From NCBI GenBank assembly GCA_964517175.1, contig CAZFBU010000005.1, positions 1 to 57,730 of the forward strand: DNA of 57,730 nucleotides, written 5' to 3'. Every line of letters begins with the position of its first letter. Within the stretch, counting starts at the first letter, position 1. The notes under the pieces were generated by a model. It did no database searches, was not told the DNA's origin, and saw nothing but the letters and a program-made list of their open reading frames with translations. This document shows, piece after piece, positions 45,041 through 54,069 of this stretch. The translations under genes were made by a program, and so were the position numbers. Source of the stretch: JADJNW01 sp964517175. GTDB lineage: Bacteria > Bacteroidota > Bacteroidia > Chitinophagales > Saprospiraceae.

Positions 45041-45383
45041 AAATCCGGTTCTTCCCATCCGGGAAAACGATTTTTGGTTGGAACGCCTTTGCCTCTTCGG
45101 GTTCCATCAGTGCATAGGAAATGATGATGACGATATCGCCGACCTGTACCTTGCGCGCGGCAGCGCCGTTGAGGCAGATCACGCCGGAGTTGCGCTCACC
45201 GGTGATGACGTAAGTTTCGAAGCGTTCGCCGTTGTTGTTGTTGACAATCTGCACTTTTTCACCTTCATACAAGTTGGCGGCATCCATCAGCGCTTCATCG
45301 ATGGTGATGCTACCGATATAGTTCAGATTGGCTTCCGTGACGGTCGCGCAGTGGATTTTCGATTTAAAACGATGGATTAGCAT
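45033..45383 (-). CDS. panD: Aspartate 1-decarboxylase
   Basis: 116 residues. The precursor self-cleaves at Gly-Ser in YIGSITID (G24/S25), making the pyruvoyl cofactor; Y22, the later NGAAARKVQVGDIVIIISY segment and K9 are as in the family. It produces beta-alanine for pantothenate. The ATG at 45383 (MLIHRFKSKIH) fits family starts. It lies in the same direction as panC and the RidA-like gene, with 145 bases between panD and the latter. Confidence 0.96.
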   Translation of the reverse strand: MLIHRFKSKIHCATVTEANLNYIGSITIDEALMDAANLYEGEKVQIVNNNNGERFETYVITGERNSGVICLNGAAARKVQVGDIVIIISYALMEPEEAKAFQPKIVFPDGKNRILN

Positions 45384-45527
45384 GTCAAAACACAATATTT
45401 GGTTTCGTTAATTTTTTTTAACATTTTTCGTGCTATTTCTAACACAGCACTCAAGAGAACAAAATAATATTGCGTAAAGTTTGACGGCGGCTCGGTGCAA
45501 ATGCCACATTTTCGACCAAAAAACCTG

Positions 45528-45986
45528 TTATTTTAAAACAGCGATTGCTTCTATTTCGATGCGCACGTCGGGGTGATAAAGCCCCTGCACCCCAGCCCAG
45601 GTGCTCGCCGGCGGATTCTCAGCAGAAAGGTATTTCTTGCGGGTTTCGCGGATGATATGGAGGTGTTTTTTTGCTTTGTAGTTGACGATGTAGTAGTTCA
45701 TTTTTACCACATCGTTGAAATCCGCACCCGCTGCAGCCAGCGCGATTTTCAGGTTCTCAAAAACCTGCGTGGTTTGTTGTTGAAAATCTCGTTTTCCAAC
45801 AATTTCACCTTGCGCGTTCACCGGCACCTGACCGGAGATGAAGATCATCTTGCTGCCCTCCGCAATGACCACATGCGAGTACCCGCTGCCAGCAGGAATA
45901 CCCTCGGGGTTGAGGTAGGTGTTTTTTTGTGCAAACAGGATTTGACCAAATAAAACCGTAAAAAGAAGGATTCCAAAATGTTTCAT
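45528..45986 (-). CDS. Exported RidA/YjgF-family protein
   Basis: 152 residues. A signal peptide (ending ILFAQ) precedes a normal RidA fold (SHVVIAEGSKMIFISGQVPV; PDVRIEIEAIAVL). Classical RidA hydrolyses reactive imines and enamines with a conserved arginine in PARS; here the segment reads NPPASTWAG, with Ser in place of the Arg, as in the Rid4-7 subfamilies. The protein should therefore lack classical deaminase activity and act outside the cytosol. It lies 8 bases after panC. Confidence 0.88.
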   Translation of the reverse strand: MKHFGILLFTVLFGQILFAQKNTYLNPEGIPAGSGYSHVVIAEGSKMIFISGQVPVNAQGEIVGKRDFQQQTTQVFENLKIALAAAGADFNDVVKMNYYIVNYKAKKHLHIIRETRKKYLSAENPPASTWAGVQGLYHPDVRIEIEAIAVLK

Positions 45987-45994
45987 AGCAATTT

Positions 45995-46843
45995 TTATTT
46001 CAAAATCATATTATCAATCAGCCGAACATCTCCTGCCCAAACAGCCGTGCAGGCAACCACGTGCTCCGCGCCGTTGAGTTGTGGCAACGGCTTCAGCGTA
46101 TCGCCATCCACCACCTCAAAGTACTCCGGCTCGAAGCCTGGAACAGCCAGATTCTGCAGCGCAAACTTCTGAATAGCCTGGGGCGAGGCGTGTTTGGAAA
46201 CCATTTCCTTTACTTGCAGCAAGGTATCATAAATTACGTTTGCCTTGGCGCGAATTTCCGGTTCGAGGCGTACATTGCGCGAGCTCATGGCTAGCCCGTC
46301 GGCTTCGCGCACGGTTTCGTGCACGACGAGTTGCACGGGCGATTGCAGCTGCTCCAGCAGGTGCCGCACCACCAGGGTTTGCTGATAATCTTTCTGCCCC
46401 ATGTAAATGCTATCGGGCTGTACGATGTAAAGTAAACGACGGATGACCTGCGCTACCCCCGCAAAATGCCCGGGGCGGAAAGCGCCCTCCATGCGTTTAT
46501 CCAGTTCGCCAAAGTCAATCTGCATCGTTTGGTCATAATCAGGCGGATAAATTTCCTCGACATCCGGCATAAAAAGCACATGGCAACCAACCTTTTCCAG
46601 TAGTTCGATGTCTTTTTCAGGTGTACGGGGGTACTTTTTGAGATCCTGCTCATCATTGAATTGCGTAGGATTGACGAAAATGCTACACACCACACAATCG
46701 TGCTGCTGCATGGCGTGCTGTACGATTGCCAGATGCCCCTCGTGCAGTGCGCCCATCGTAGGAACAAAGCCGATGGTGCCCCTTTTATCAGAAACCGTAG
46801 CCAGCAACTGCTGCAACGGATAAATTCGTTTGAATAAAAACAT
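45995..46843 (-). CDS. panC: Pantothenate synthetase
   Basis: 282 residues. It carries the ATP-binding motif TMGALHEGHLAIV, the pantoate site VNPTQFNDEQDL and the later QKDYQQTLVVRHLL and MSSRN motifs. It joins pantoate and beta-alanine using ATP, completing vitamin B5 synthesis with panD downstream. The ATG at 46843 (MFLFKRIYPL) is chosen; the longer reading from 46876 would place the start before the -7 box. A TATATTTG box lies about 30 bases upstream. Confidence 0.96.
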   Translation of the reverse strand: MFLFKRIYPLQQLLATVSDKRGTIGFVPTMGALHEGHLAIVQHAMQQHDCVVCSIFVNPTQFNDEQDLKKYPRTPEKDIELLEKVGCHVLFMPDVEEIYPPDYDQTMQIDFGELDKRMEGAFRPGHFAGVAQVIRRLLYIVQPDSIYMGQKDYQQTLVVRHLLEQLQSPVQLVVHETVREADGLAMSSRNVRLEPEIRAKANVIYDTLLQVKEMVSKHASPQAIQKFALQNLAVPGFEPEYFEVVDGDTLKPLPQLNGAEHVVACTAVWAGDVRLIDNMILK

Positions 46844-46873
46844 AGACGGTGCAAGCTTTTGTAAACCGATGGG

Positions 46874-46881
46874 CAAATATA
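46874..46881 (-). promoter_or_regulatory. -7 box (TATATTTG) for panC
   Basis: A perfect match on the minus strand, about 30 bases before the panC ATG at 46843, in the divergent region shared with the GT5-like gene. Confidence 0.5.
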
Positions 46882-46943
46882 GTTGTTTTCGTTAAGAGCG
46901 TATTAAACTGACTGTCAAATACGGAAAAGTCCGCTATTTTTCT

Positions 46944-46951
46944 TATATTTG
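46944..46951 (+). promoter_or_regulatory. -7 box (TATATTTG) for the GT5-like gene
   Basis: A perfect match on the plus strand, 60 bases before the ATG at 47011 and about 63 bases from the panC box, which faces the other way. Confidence 0.5.
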
Positions 46952-47010
46952 CGCTTCTGTTTATTGAACTGTAGAAAATACAGGTTTCATATTTTTAAAT
47001 TTTACCCCGT

Positions 47011-47835
47011 ATGAGTAACTATAAAGTGCTGATTGTAACGCAGGAAATGGATCCTTATACTGCGCTCACGGAAATTTCAAATATTGCTAGAAAGCTTGCC
47101 CAGCATATTCAGGAAAGTGGAATGGAAATACGCGTGCTGATGCCACGCTTCGGAACGATCAACGAACGCCGCCACCGCCTGCACGAAGTTGTACGCCTTT
47201 CCGGCATGAATATTATTGTTGATGATGACGATTTTCCGCTCATTATCAAAGTGGCTTCGCTGCCGGAAGCTCGCATGCAGGTATATTTCCTGGACAATGA
47301 AGACTTCTTCAAGCGGAAGTCTGTTTTTGAAAATGAAGCAGGCGAGCCTTTCGAGGATAACGCAGACCGGATGGTGTTTTTCTGCAAGGGTGTCATTGAA
47401 ACGGTGAAAAAATTTGGCTGGGCGCCGGATATTGTCCACTGCCACGGCTGGATGACGAGCCTCATTCCACTATATCTGAAAACAGCCTACAAAGCCGATC
47501 CGCTTTTCCAGGATTCCAAGATCGTTTATTCCATCTATGCGGATGAACTGGAAAAATCAACCAACGACAACTTCCTGGCGAAAGCCACGATCAACAATGT
47601 CACGACGGATGATCTGACGGCATACCAAAATGGTACGGGTGTAACGCTGCACAAAGGTGCGATCGAATATGCCGACGCACTGATTCTGGGCAGCGAAAAA
47701 TATAGCGACGCCGTTACGAAAGTGGTTGATGGCACGGACAAACCCAAACTCGATTACATCTCCAGCGACGAAGATTTCCTTTCTTCTTATCTGGAGTTTT
47801 ATCAGTCGCTGCTGGAGGAAAAAGTTTCGGAATAA
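47011..47835 (+). CDS. Glycogen/starch synthase N-terminal domain protein
   Basis: 274 residues. It resembles only the N-terminal GT5 half of starch synthase (IVTQEMDPYTALTEISNIARKLAQHI and PDIVHCHGWMTSLIPLYL). The C-terminal nucleotide-binding half (about 200 residues) is absent, and the K-x-GG motif that binds ADP-glucose is replaced by DPYTAL. This short form is common in Bacteroidota beside panC and DUF4270, so it is a natural variant rather than a truncation. A synthase activity is doubtful; a sugar-binding or regulatory role is inferred. Confidence 0.88.
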   Translation: MSNYKVLIVTQEMDPYTALTEISNIARKLAQHIQESGMEIRVLMPRFGTINERRHRLHEVVRLSGMNIIVDDDDFPLIIKVASLPEARMQVYFLDNEDFFKRKSVFENEAGEPFEDNADRMVFFCKGVIETVKKFGWAPDIVHCHGWMTSLIPLYLKTAYKADPLFQDSKIVYSIYADELEKSTNDNFLAKATINNVTTDDLTAYQNGTGVTLHKGAIEYADALILGSEKYSDAVTKVVDGTDKPKLDYISSDEDFLSSYLEFYQSLLEEKVSE

Positions 47836-47874
47836 TTTTTTTACCTTGCCGCAGCTTTTTGCTTTTCCAGGCTA

Positions 47875-47882
47875 TAATTTTG
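47875..47882 (+). promoter_or_regulatory. -7 box (TAATTTTG) before the DUF4270 gene
   Basis: A perfect TAnnTTTG match, about 120 bases before the ATG at 48003. No -33 TTTG at 19-21 bases. Confidence 0.35.
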
Positions 47883-48002
47883 TTTTTTCTCTCATTGGGC
47901 TTAGGAAATACAGAAGACTCAATTGGCTTGCCCCGCTTATGTTTTTATTCAAAAGCAAAAGTAACACACAAACTTACAAACGTATTTCAAACAACAACTA
48001 GC

Positions 48003-49370
48003 ATGAGACCATTTGCTTGGCTTTTCCTGTGTGCCTTGGCACTGATGATTATACTGACTCCGGGCTGTACTGATCCGACGGAAATCGGCGGCGACCTGCT
48101 GAGCGGCGACCAGGCCGAGGTGGGCTTTTCGGATACGCTCACCCTGCAGGCAACAACCATCCTGAGTGACTCCGTGCTGACGTACTTCCCTGCGAATGAC
48201 TTTTCTGATTTGTTCAGCAGCTACCCCATCGGCGAACTGGCCGACCCGATACTCGGCACTTCAAAAGCGGAACTCTACGCCCAACTTACATTGACCAGCT
48301 TCTCGCCCAATTTCGAGAATTTTATCGTGGACTCCGTCGTGCTGGTGTTGCCCCTGGATACCACAAACGCCTACGGAAACCTGAAAGAACCCTTCGGGCT
48401 GGCGGTACATCGCCTGACCGAAGACATAAACCCGCTGCAAAATTATTTCTCGAACCGAACATTTCAGTCGGAAATGATGCCGTTGGCGACACACTCCTTT
48501 ACGCCGACTTTCGATAGCGTGACGATTGTTAACTATACTGATTTTGCAGCCGACACGCTGCGTGTACCTCCGCAGCTTCGCATTCCGCTATCCACAAGGC
48601 TCGGTGGCGAATTGCTGGGACTCGATACCGCCTTCTACAGAAGCGACAGTGCTTTCCTGAGTCATTTTAAGGGCATTCACATCAAGCCGACTACGGTTAA
48701 CGCGGGTATGCTGAGTTTAAATTTGGTTTCCTCCGAGCGAGCTGGATTGTTTATTTATTACAACAACGGATCCGGAGAGACCACCGCACAATATCAATAT
48801 GCGTTCAACCCGTTCTATGCCAGGGTAATCAACCTCGAATACGATGCAACCGAAGCGCCGGCGGAGCGTTATATAGAAAATAAGGCACTTGGCGACAGCC
48901 TCGTATTTGTACAGGGAATGACCGGACTGAACACCAAACTGGAAATTCCCTTCATAAATGATTTTAAAAACGTAGTTATCAACAAAGCGGAACTGGAAGT
49001 GCGAGTAGCAAAACTGCCCGGTGATGATTTCAATATATACACCCCGGTTTCGCAGATTATGCTACTGCATCCTGACGAAGATGGTAACCTGAGGGTCATC
49101 GATGATATCCAGATTTTAAGGGCACAGGGAGAGGCTACATTGAGAGCAGTTTACGGAGGTGTGCCCATCGGGGACGCCAACCAGGATGATCCCATCGTTT
49201 ATCGAATGAACCTGACCTCTCATTTTCAGGGCATCATTGACGGACGCAACTCAAATACATTGCATATGTCGGTATTCAACCGGGCGCAGCGTGCTGCGAG
49301 GGTCCCCCTTTACGGCACTAAACACCCGGAATATGCCATAAAACTCAAAATAGCATTCACAAGACTATGA
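48003..49370 (+). CDS. DUF4270 lipoprotein
   Basis: About 455 residues. The lipoprotein signal ends ILTPGC (cysteine at about residue 22), followed by the typical DUF4270 start TDPTEIGGDLL. The body is beta-rich (SYPIGELADPILGTSKAELYAQ near the N terminus is characteristic). Such lipoproteins are widespread in Bacteroidota and are usually found before glmS, but their role is unknown. The ATG at 48003 begins the signal MRPFAWLFLCALAL. glmS follows 37 bases later, so the two are likely co-transcribed. Confidence 0.87.
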   Translation: MRPFAWLFLCALALMIILTPGCTDPTEIGGDLLSGDQAEVGFSDTLTLQATTILSDSVLTYFPANDFSDLFSSYPIGELADPILGTSKAELYAQLTLTSFSPNFENFIVDSVVLVLPLDTTNAYGNLKEPFGLAVHRLTEDINPLQNYFSNRTFQSEMMPLATHSFTPTFDSVTIVNYTDFAADTLRVPPQLRIPLSTRLGGELLGLDTAFYRSDSAFLSHFKGIHIKPTTVNAGMLSLNLVSSERAGLFIYYNNGSGETTAQYQYAFNPFYARVINLEYDATEAPAERYIENKALGDSLVFVQGMTGLNTKLEIPFINDFKNVVINKAELEVRVAKLPGDDFNIYTPVSQIMLLHPDEDGNLRVIDDIQILRAQGEATLRAVYGGVPIGDANQDDPIVYRMNLTSHFQGIIDGRNSNTLHMSVFNRAQRAARVPLYGTKHPEYAIKLKIAFTRL

Positions 49371-49407
49371 CAGGCGTCATTAACTAACTATTTAAAAATC
49401 TAAGACC

Positions 49408-51249
49408 ATGTGTGGAATTGTAGCCTACATTGGACCCAAAGAAGCTTACCCCATTCTTGTAAAAGGACTGCAACGCCTGGAATACCGCGGTTATGACAGC
49501 GCGGGCGTAGCCTTGCTGAACGGCGACATTCAGGTATATAAGAAAAAAGGTAAAGTACAGGAACTGGTTGATTTTGCCGCAGAAAAAGTCAAAAAAGGAA
49601 CCACCGGCATCGGGCACACCCGCTGGGCAACGCACGGTATCCCCGACGACAAAAATGCACACCCGCACAGCTCTGGCAATGGCCGCCTGGTAATTGTGCA
49701 CAATGGCATCATTGAAAACTACGCGCTACTGAAAAAAGCGCTGGAAAAAGAAGGCCATCAGTTCAAAAGCGACACCGATACCGAGGTGCTGGTGCATCTG
49801 ATCGATGAAATTCAAAAGCGCGAAGGACTATCATTGGAAGAGTCCGTCCGAGTGGCCCTCACCAGGGTGATTGGCGCTTACGCTATTGTGGTGATGGATA
49901 GGGAAAATCCCGGCAAACTCGTGGCAGCCCGCAAGGCCAGCCCGCTGGTCATCGGGCTGGGAGAGGGTGAATATTTCCTGGCTTCCGACCCCACGCCCAT
50001 CGTGGAGCATACCAAAAAGGTGGTTTACCTGAATGACGAAGAAATTGCCGTAGTGGAACGAAACGGCAATCTGCAAATAAAAAAAATAGAAAGCAACGAA
50101 GTACAAACCCCCTTCATCCACGAATTGGATATGGAAATAGAAGCGCTGGAAAAAGGTGGCTACGATTACTTCATGCTCAAGGAAATATACGAACAACCAA
50201 CGACCATCGCCGACTGCATGCGCGGGCGTATGAGCACGAGCGAAGGCTGGATACGGCTGGGCGGCGTGGAAGAATACCAGAACAAAATCATCCATGCGGA
50301 GCGCTTTATTATTGCGGCTTGCGGTACTTCCTGGCACGCCGGACTGATTGGCGAGTACCTCATTGAAGAACTGGCCCGCATTCCGGTGGAGGTGGAATAT
50401 GCTTCCGAATTGCGCTATCGCAATCCCATCCTTACCAATAAGGACGTCGTAATCGCGATTTCTCAATCGGGTGAAACGGCGGATACCCTCGCTGCCATCG
50501 AACTGGCGAAGGAAAAAGGCGCTTTGGTATATGGTATTGTAAACGTCGTTGGTTCTTCCATCGCCCGATTGACGGACGCCGGCTCTTACATCCACGCCGG
50601 ACCGGAAATTGGCGTGGCTTCCACCAAAGCCTTTACCGGGCAGGTGACGCTCCTGACGCTCATGGCGCTGAGCCTGGCTCACAAGCGCGGCACCATTTCT
50701 GAAACGCGCTATCGCCAGCTTTTACAGGAACTGGATGCCATTCCGCACAAAGTGGAACAATTGCTGAAAAAGGACAAACAAATCGAGTATATTGCCGGTG
50801 AAATCAAAGATAAACCCAACGCCTTGTACCTGGGCCGCGGCTACAATTTTCCGGTGGCGCTGGAAGGAGCGCTGAAATTGAAAGAAATTTCGTATATTCA
50901 CGCAGAAGGCTATCCGGCAGCCGAAATGAAACACGGGCCAATTGCCCTGATCGATGAGCAAATGCCGGTGATCGTAATGGCGACCAATCGCAGCGCTTAC
51001 GACAAAATTGTCAGCAATATTCAGGAAGTAAAGGCACGCAGTGGCATCGTCATTGCTATTGTAACGGAAGGCGACGAAGTAATCAGCAAAATCGCTGACC
51101 ATACGATTGAAATACCGGATACAGAAGAACCATTTACGCCGTTGTTATCCGTCATTCCGCTGCAATTGCTGTCTTATCACATCGCGGTGATGCGCGGCTG
51201 CGACGTCGATCAGCCCCGAAACCTGGCGAAATCCGTAACCGTTGAATAA
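49408..51249 (+). CDS. glmS: Glutamine--fructose-6-phosphate aminotransferase
   Basis: 613 residues, normal for GlmS. The N-terminal glutaminase domain has the catalytic Cys directly after Met (MCGIVAYIG) and GIGHTRWATHG. Two SIS sugar-isomerase domains follow (CGTSWHAG and SQSGETADTLAAI; later YLGRGYNFPVALEGALKLKE). It ends with the KSVTVE C-tail of the family. It makes glucosamine-6-phosphate, the entry point for peptidoglycan and LPS. No glmS ribozyme is seen in the 37-base leader. Confidence 0.97.
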   Translation: MCGIVAYIGPKEAYPILVKGLQRLEYRGYDSAGVALLNGDIQVYKKKGKVQELVDFAAEKVKKGTTGIGHTRWATHGIPDDKNAHPHSSGNGRLVIVHNGIIENYALLKKALEKEGHQFKSDTDTEVLVHLIDEIQKREGLSLEESVRVALTRVIGAYAIVVMDRENPGKLVAARKASPLVIGLGEGEYFLASDPTPIVEHTKKVVYLNDEEIAVVERNGNLQIKKIESNEVQTPFIHELDMEIEALEKGGYDYFMLKEIYEQPTTIADCMRGRMSTSEGWIRLGGVEEYQNKIIHAERFIIAACGTSWHAGLIGEYLIEELARIPVEVEYASELRYRNPILTNKDVVIAISQSGETADTLAAIELAKEKGALVYGIVNVVGSSIARLTDAGSYIHAGPEIGVASTKAFTGQVTLLTLMALSLAHKRGTISETRYRQLLQELDAIPHKVEQLLKKDKQIEYIAGEIKDKPNALYLGRGYNFPVALEGALKLKEISYIHAEGYPAAEMKHGPIALIDEQMPVIVMATNRSAYDKIVSNIQEVKARSGIVIAIVTEGDEVISKIADHTIEIPDTEEPFTPLLSVIPLQLLSYHIAVMRGCDVDQPRNLAKSVTVE

Positions 51250-51279
51250 AAAACGCTTTATAATTTTCAATAATATTCC

Positions 51280-51957
51280 ATGGAGGAAAATGTTTTAGAC
51301 CTCGAATACAATTCTCAACGAGAAGACCTGGTAATTCCAGAGTACGGCAGGCACGTGCAGAAGCTCATCAGTCATGCCAAAACGATTGAAGATGAGCAGC
51401 AACAAGCCGCATTTATCGAATCCATCGTCGATCTGATGATGCAAATCCACCCGCAAAGCCGGAGTGTGGAAGACTACCGCGAAAAATTGTGGAAGCACAT
51501 TTATCGCATCGCCAACTACGAGTTGAAAGCCAATCCGCCCAGCGGCATGCGCCCCAGGCCGGAAGATGCACAGAAAAAACCGGAACCGATTGGTTATCCG
51601 TACTTCGAAGCGCAGTATCGGCACTACGGGCACAATGTGCAGAAACTAATTCAAAGGGCACTTTCCATGCCGGAAGGACCAAAGCGCGAAGGTTTCATTG
51701 ATGTGATCGGCTCGTACATGAAGCTCGCTTATCGCACCTGGAACAAGGAACACTACGTGAGTGACGACATCATCAAGGATGATTTGGAAGCGCTCTCCGG
51801 TGGTAAACTGACTTTGCACGACGATCCTTCCTTTGATAGCCTCACCGCAGCCAGACGGCGCAAGCAACAGCAGCGCGACCAACGTGACCAGCGCGATAGC
51901 CGAAGTAGCGGCGGACGTCATCGCAGCAGTGGAAGGGGTACCCGGAGAAAGCGATAG
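51280..51957 (+). CDS. DUF4290 protein
   Basis: 225 residues. The conserved part (LEYNSQREDLVIPEYGRHVQKLI and YFEAQYRHYGHNVQKLI) is the DUF4290 pattern, with the phrase YGR/YGHxVQKLI repeated, which suggests an internal duplication. The C terminus from about residue 190 is very basic (Arg/Gln/Ser-rich), which could bind nucleic acid. There is no signal peptide. It starts 30 bases after glmS, so it is in the same operon. Function unknown. Confidence 0.88.
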   Translation: MEENVLDLEYNSQREDLVIPEYGRHVQKLISHAKTIEDEQQQAAFIESIVDLMMQIHPQSRSVEDYREKLWKHIYRIANYELKANPPSGMRPRPEDAQKKPEPIGYPYFEAQYRHYGHNVQKLIQRALSMPEGPKREGFIDVIGSYMKLAYRTWNKEHYVSDDIIKDDLEALSGGKLTLHDDPSFDSLTAARRRKQQQRDQRDQRDSRSSGGRHRSSGRGTRRKR

Positions 51958-51979
51958 TTTCTTCAATACGTAAACCTGA

Positions 51980-52020
51980 TTGGAATGAAAATGGCTTTTC
52001 GTCGTTTTCATTCCAATTTT
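51980..52020 (+). terminator. Terminator after the DUF4290 gene
   Basis: Perfect 12-bp arms TTGGAATGAAAA (51980-51991) and TTTTCATTCCAA (52005-52016), followed by TTTT. It closes the DUF4270-glmS-DUF4290 unit and argues against starting the next gene at 51985. Confidence 0.75.
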
Positions 52021-52098
52021 CATGGCTCTGTAAAAGGAATTTCACTTTCCTTGAATGTGCTTATCTTGCCGTCTGTAATTCAAAAACAGAAGCGATTT

Positions 52099-53031
52099 AT
52101 GGATTTTCCAAGCCCTATTTCGGTCAAGGAGATTGCAAAAAAAGTAAATGCCGACCTCATCGGCAATGAAAAACTCGAGGCAACCGGTATCAATGAGATA
52201 CACCAGGTGCGCCCCGGGGATGTCACCTTCGTTGATGTGGAGAAGTATTACAAAAAAGCGCTAAACTCGGCGGCAAGCATCATCCTGATCAATCAAAAAA
52301 CGAAGTGTCCAAAAGACAAAGCTCTCTTGGTTTGCGATGACCCTTTCGCCGCTTACAATAGTTTAGTCCTGGAGTTTCGACCGTTTCAGCCGTTGCAAAA
52401 AAACATCAGCGACACGGCAGAGATTCATCCCAGCACCATCATCGAACCTGGCGCAATGGTCGGACATCATGTGAAGATCGGGAAAAACTGCTACATCCAG
52501 GCGAATGCAGTTATTGCGGAACATACCATTATCGGCGACCGGGTAGTTGTGCAGTCGGGCGCAATTGTCGGTACCGACGCTTTTTACTTCAAAAAAACGG
52601 AAGCCGGCTATCAGCGCTGGCGTTCGGGCGGGCGCGTCATCCTCGAAGACGATGTGGAAATCGGCGCAGGCTGCACGATCAACAAAGGCGTTTCCGGCGA
52701 TACGATCATTGGTACAGGTACGAAGCTTGACTGCCAGGTACACATCGGTCATGATGTAGTGATCGGAAAAAAGTGTCTGTTTGCTGCGCAGGTGGGTATC
52801 GGTGGGAATACCATTGTCGGCGACGAGGTAGTCATGTACGGGCAGGTGGGCATTGCACAAAACCTAAGAATTGGCGACAAAGCCATCATTCTGGCGAAGT
52901 CGGGCGTATCAAAGGATCTCGAGGGCGGCAAGGCATATTTCGGCTATCCGGCGGGCGAGGCGCGCACCACTTACCGGGAATTGGCTGCGCTGCGGCATCT
53001 GCCAGAATTTTTTTCCGAGTATTACAAATAA
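52099..53031 (+). CDS. LpxD-like UDP-3-O-acylglucosamine N-acyltransferase
   Basis: 310 residues. An N-terminal uridine-binding domain (about 1-100) is followed by a left-handed beta helix of hexapeptide repeats (from IHPSTIIEPGAMVGHHVKIGK on), with the catalytic histidine region CQVHIGHDVVIGKKC. LpxD adds the second acyl chain to lipid A. Bacteroidota often have a canonical lpxD with lpxC and lpxA elsewhere; this stand-alone gene may be a paralog, and a different sugar substrate is possible. The ATG at 52099 is chosen because the upstream option lies within the terminator stem. Confidence 0.85.
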   Translation: MDFPSPISVKEIAKKVNADLIGNEKLEATGINEIHQVRPGDVTFVDVEKYYKKALNSAASIILINQKTKCPKDKALLVCDDPFAAYNSLVLEFRPFQPLQKNISDTAEIHPSTIIEPGAMVGHHVKIGKNCYIQANAVIAEHTIIGDRVVVQSGAIVGTDAFYFKKTEAGYQRWRSGGRVILEDDVEIGAGCTINKGVSGDTIIGTGTKLDCQVHIGHDVVIGKKCLFAAQVGIGGNTIVGDEVVMYGQVGIAQNLRIGDKAIILAKSGVSKDLEGGKAYFGYPAGEARTTYRELAALRHLPEFFSEYYK

Positions 53032-53036
53032 GACAG

Positions 53037-53061
53037 TGGCTTTACCCAACTGGCAAAGCCA
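53037..53061. terminator. Small hairpin between lpxD-like and lipA genes
   Basis: TGGCTTT (53037-53043) pairs with AAAGCCA (53055-53061) in the 57-base interval between converging genes. There is no strong U-tract; a weak terminator at best. Confidence 0.35.
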
Positions 53062-53088
53062 ATGCATAGAATTACAATCCCTTTATCA

Positions 53089-53967
53089 TCAGACATTTAC
53101 GTGTCTTTCTGCATGGTAAGACGAGCGTACGAGTGGTCCGCTTTCTACGTATTTCAAGCCTTTTGACAAGCCTACTTCTTCGTACATTGCGAAGGTATCC
53201 GGATGAATGAATTCGGCTACTTCCAGGTGCATTTTCGTCGGTTGCAAATATTGACCGATGGTCAGAATGTCGCAATCATGTGCCACGAGATCATCCATGA
53301 TCTGGAAAACTTCCTCTTTGGTTTCGCCCAGGCCGACCATGATGCCCGACTTCGTGCGTTTGCCGTATTCCTTCGTTCGTTTGATCTGCTCCAAGCTGCG
53401 CTCGTATTTTGCCTGCGGACGCACTTTGCGATACAAACGACTCACTGTTTCCATGTTGTGCGACACCACTTCCTGCCCTGCGCTGATCATGCGTTCCAGC
53501 GCATCCCAGGTTGCGCGCACATCCGGAATCAGCGTCTCGATGGTTGTTTGCGGGGAAAGCTCCTTTACGGCGCGTACCGTCTGATACCAGATCTCTGCGC
53601 CTCTGTCTTTGCGCTCGTCCCGGTTTACGGAGGTAATGACGGCGTGTTTCACCTCCATCAACTTGATGGCTTCCGCTACGCGGCGCGGCTCGTCTTCATC
53701 ATATTCCGGCGGACGCCCGGTCTTCACCGCGCAAAACGAGCAGGAACGCGTACAGGTATTTCCCAAAATCATAAAAGTTGCCGTACCCGCACCCCAGCAT
53801 TCGCCCATATTCGGGCAGTTGCCGCTCTGGCAGATGGTGTGCAGTTTGTACTCATCAACCAGCGCCCGCACTTTTTTATATTCCGGACCAATTGGCAGCT
53901 TTACCCGCAGCCAGTCCGGTCTTTTTTTTCTTTTCTCAGGATGTTCTACAATCGGTAATTCTAGCAT
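53089..53967 (-). CDS. lipA: Lipoyl synthase
   Basis: 292 residues, the usual size. It carries both 4Fe-4S clusters: the auxiliary set in CQSGNCPNMGECW and the radical-SAM set in CTRSCSFCAV, plus the C-terminal SSYHAER segment with the ligand serine. It inserts sulfur at C6 and C8 of octanoyl groups on lipoyl domains of 2-oxoacid dehydrogenases. The ATG at 53967 (MLELPIVEHPEKRKKRP) matches family starts; the longer frame from 54048 is rejected. Confidence 0.97.
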   Translation of the reverse strand: MLELPIVEHPEKRKKRPDWLRVKLPIGPEYKKVRALVDEYKLHTICQSGNCPNMGECWGAGTATFMILGNTCTRSCSFCAVKTGRPPEYDEDEPRRVAEAIKLMEVKHAVITSVNRDERKDRGAEIWYQTVRAVKELSPQTTIETLIPDVRATWDALERMISAGQEVVSHNMETVSRLYRKVRPQAKYERSLEQIKRTKEYGKRTKSGIMVGLGETKEEVFQIMDDLVAHDCDILTIGQYLQPTKMHLEVAEFIHPDTFAMYEEVGLSKGLKYVESGPLVRSSYHAERHVNV

Positions 53968-54069
53968 AGCTTTTTTCCATCTTTTAATACAAATTACTAG
54001 ACAAAAGACACTTCGCAGCGCAATAAGTTCACCGGAAAAGGTCTCCAATCAGTTGCATTCACTACAACA

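Noticed and set aside
49371..49407. glmS ribozyme
   Set aside because: The space before glmS is only 37 bases, far too short for the ribozyme.
51985..52098. Longer start for the LpxD-like gene
   Set aside because: The extension lies in a terminator hairpin and has no similarity to the LpxD N terminus.
53968..54048. Longer start for lipA
   Set aside because: The added residues do not resemble LipA N termini; the family start fits MLELPIVEHPEKRKKR.
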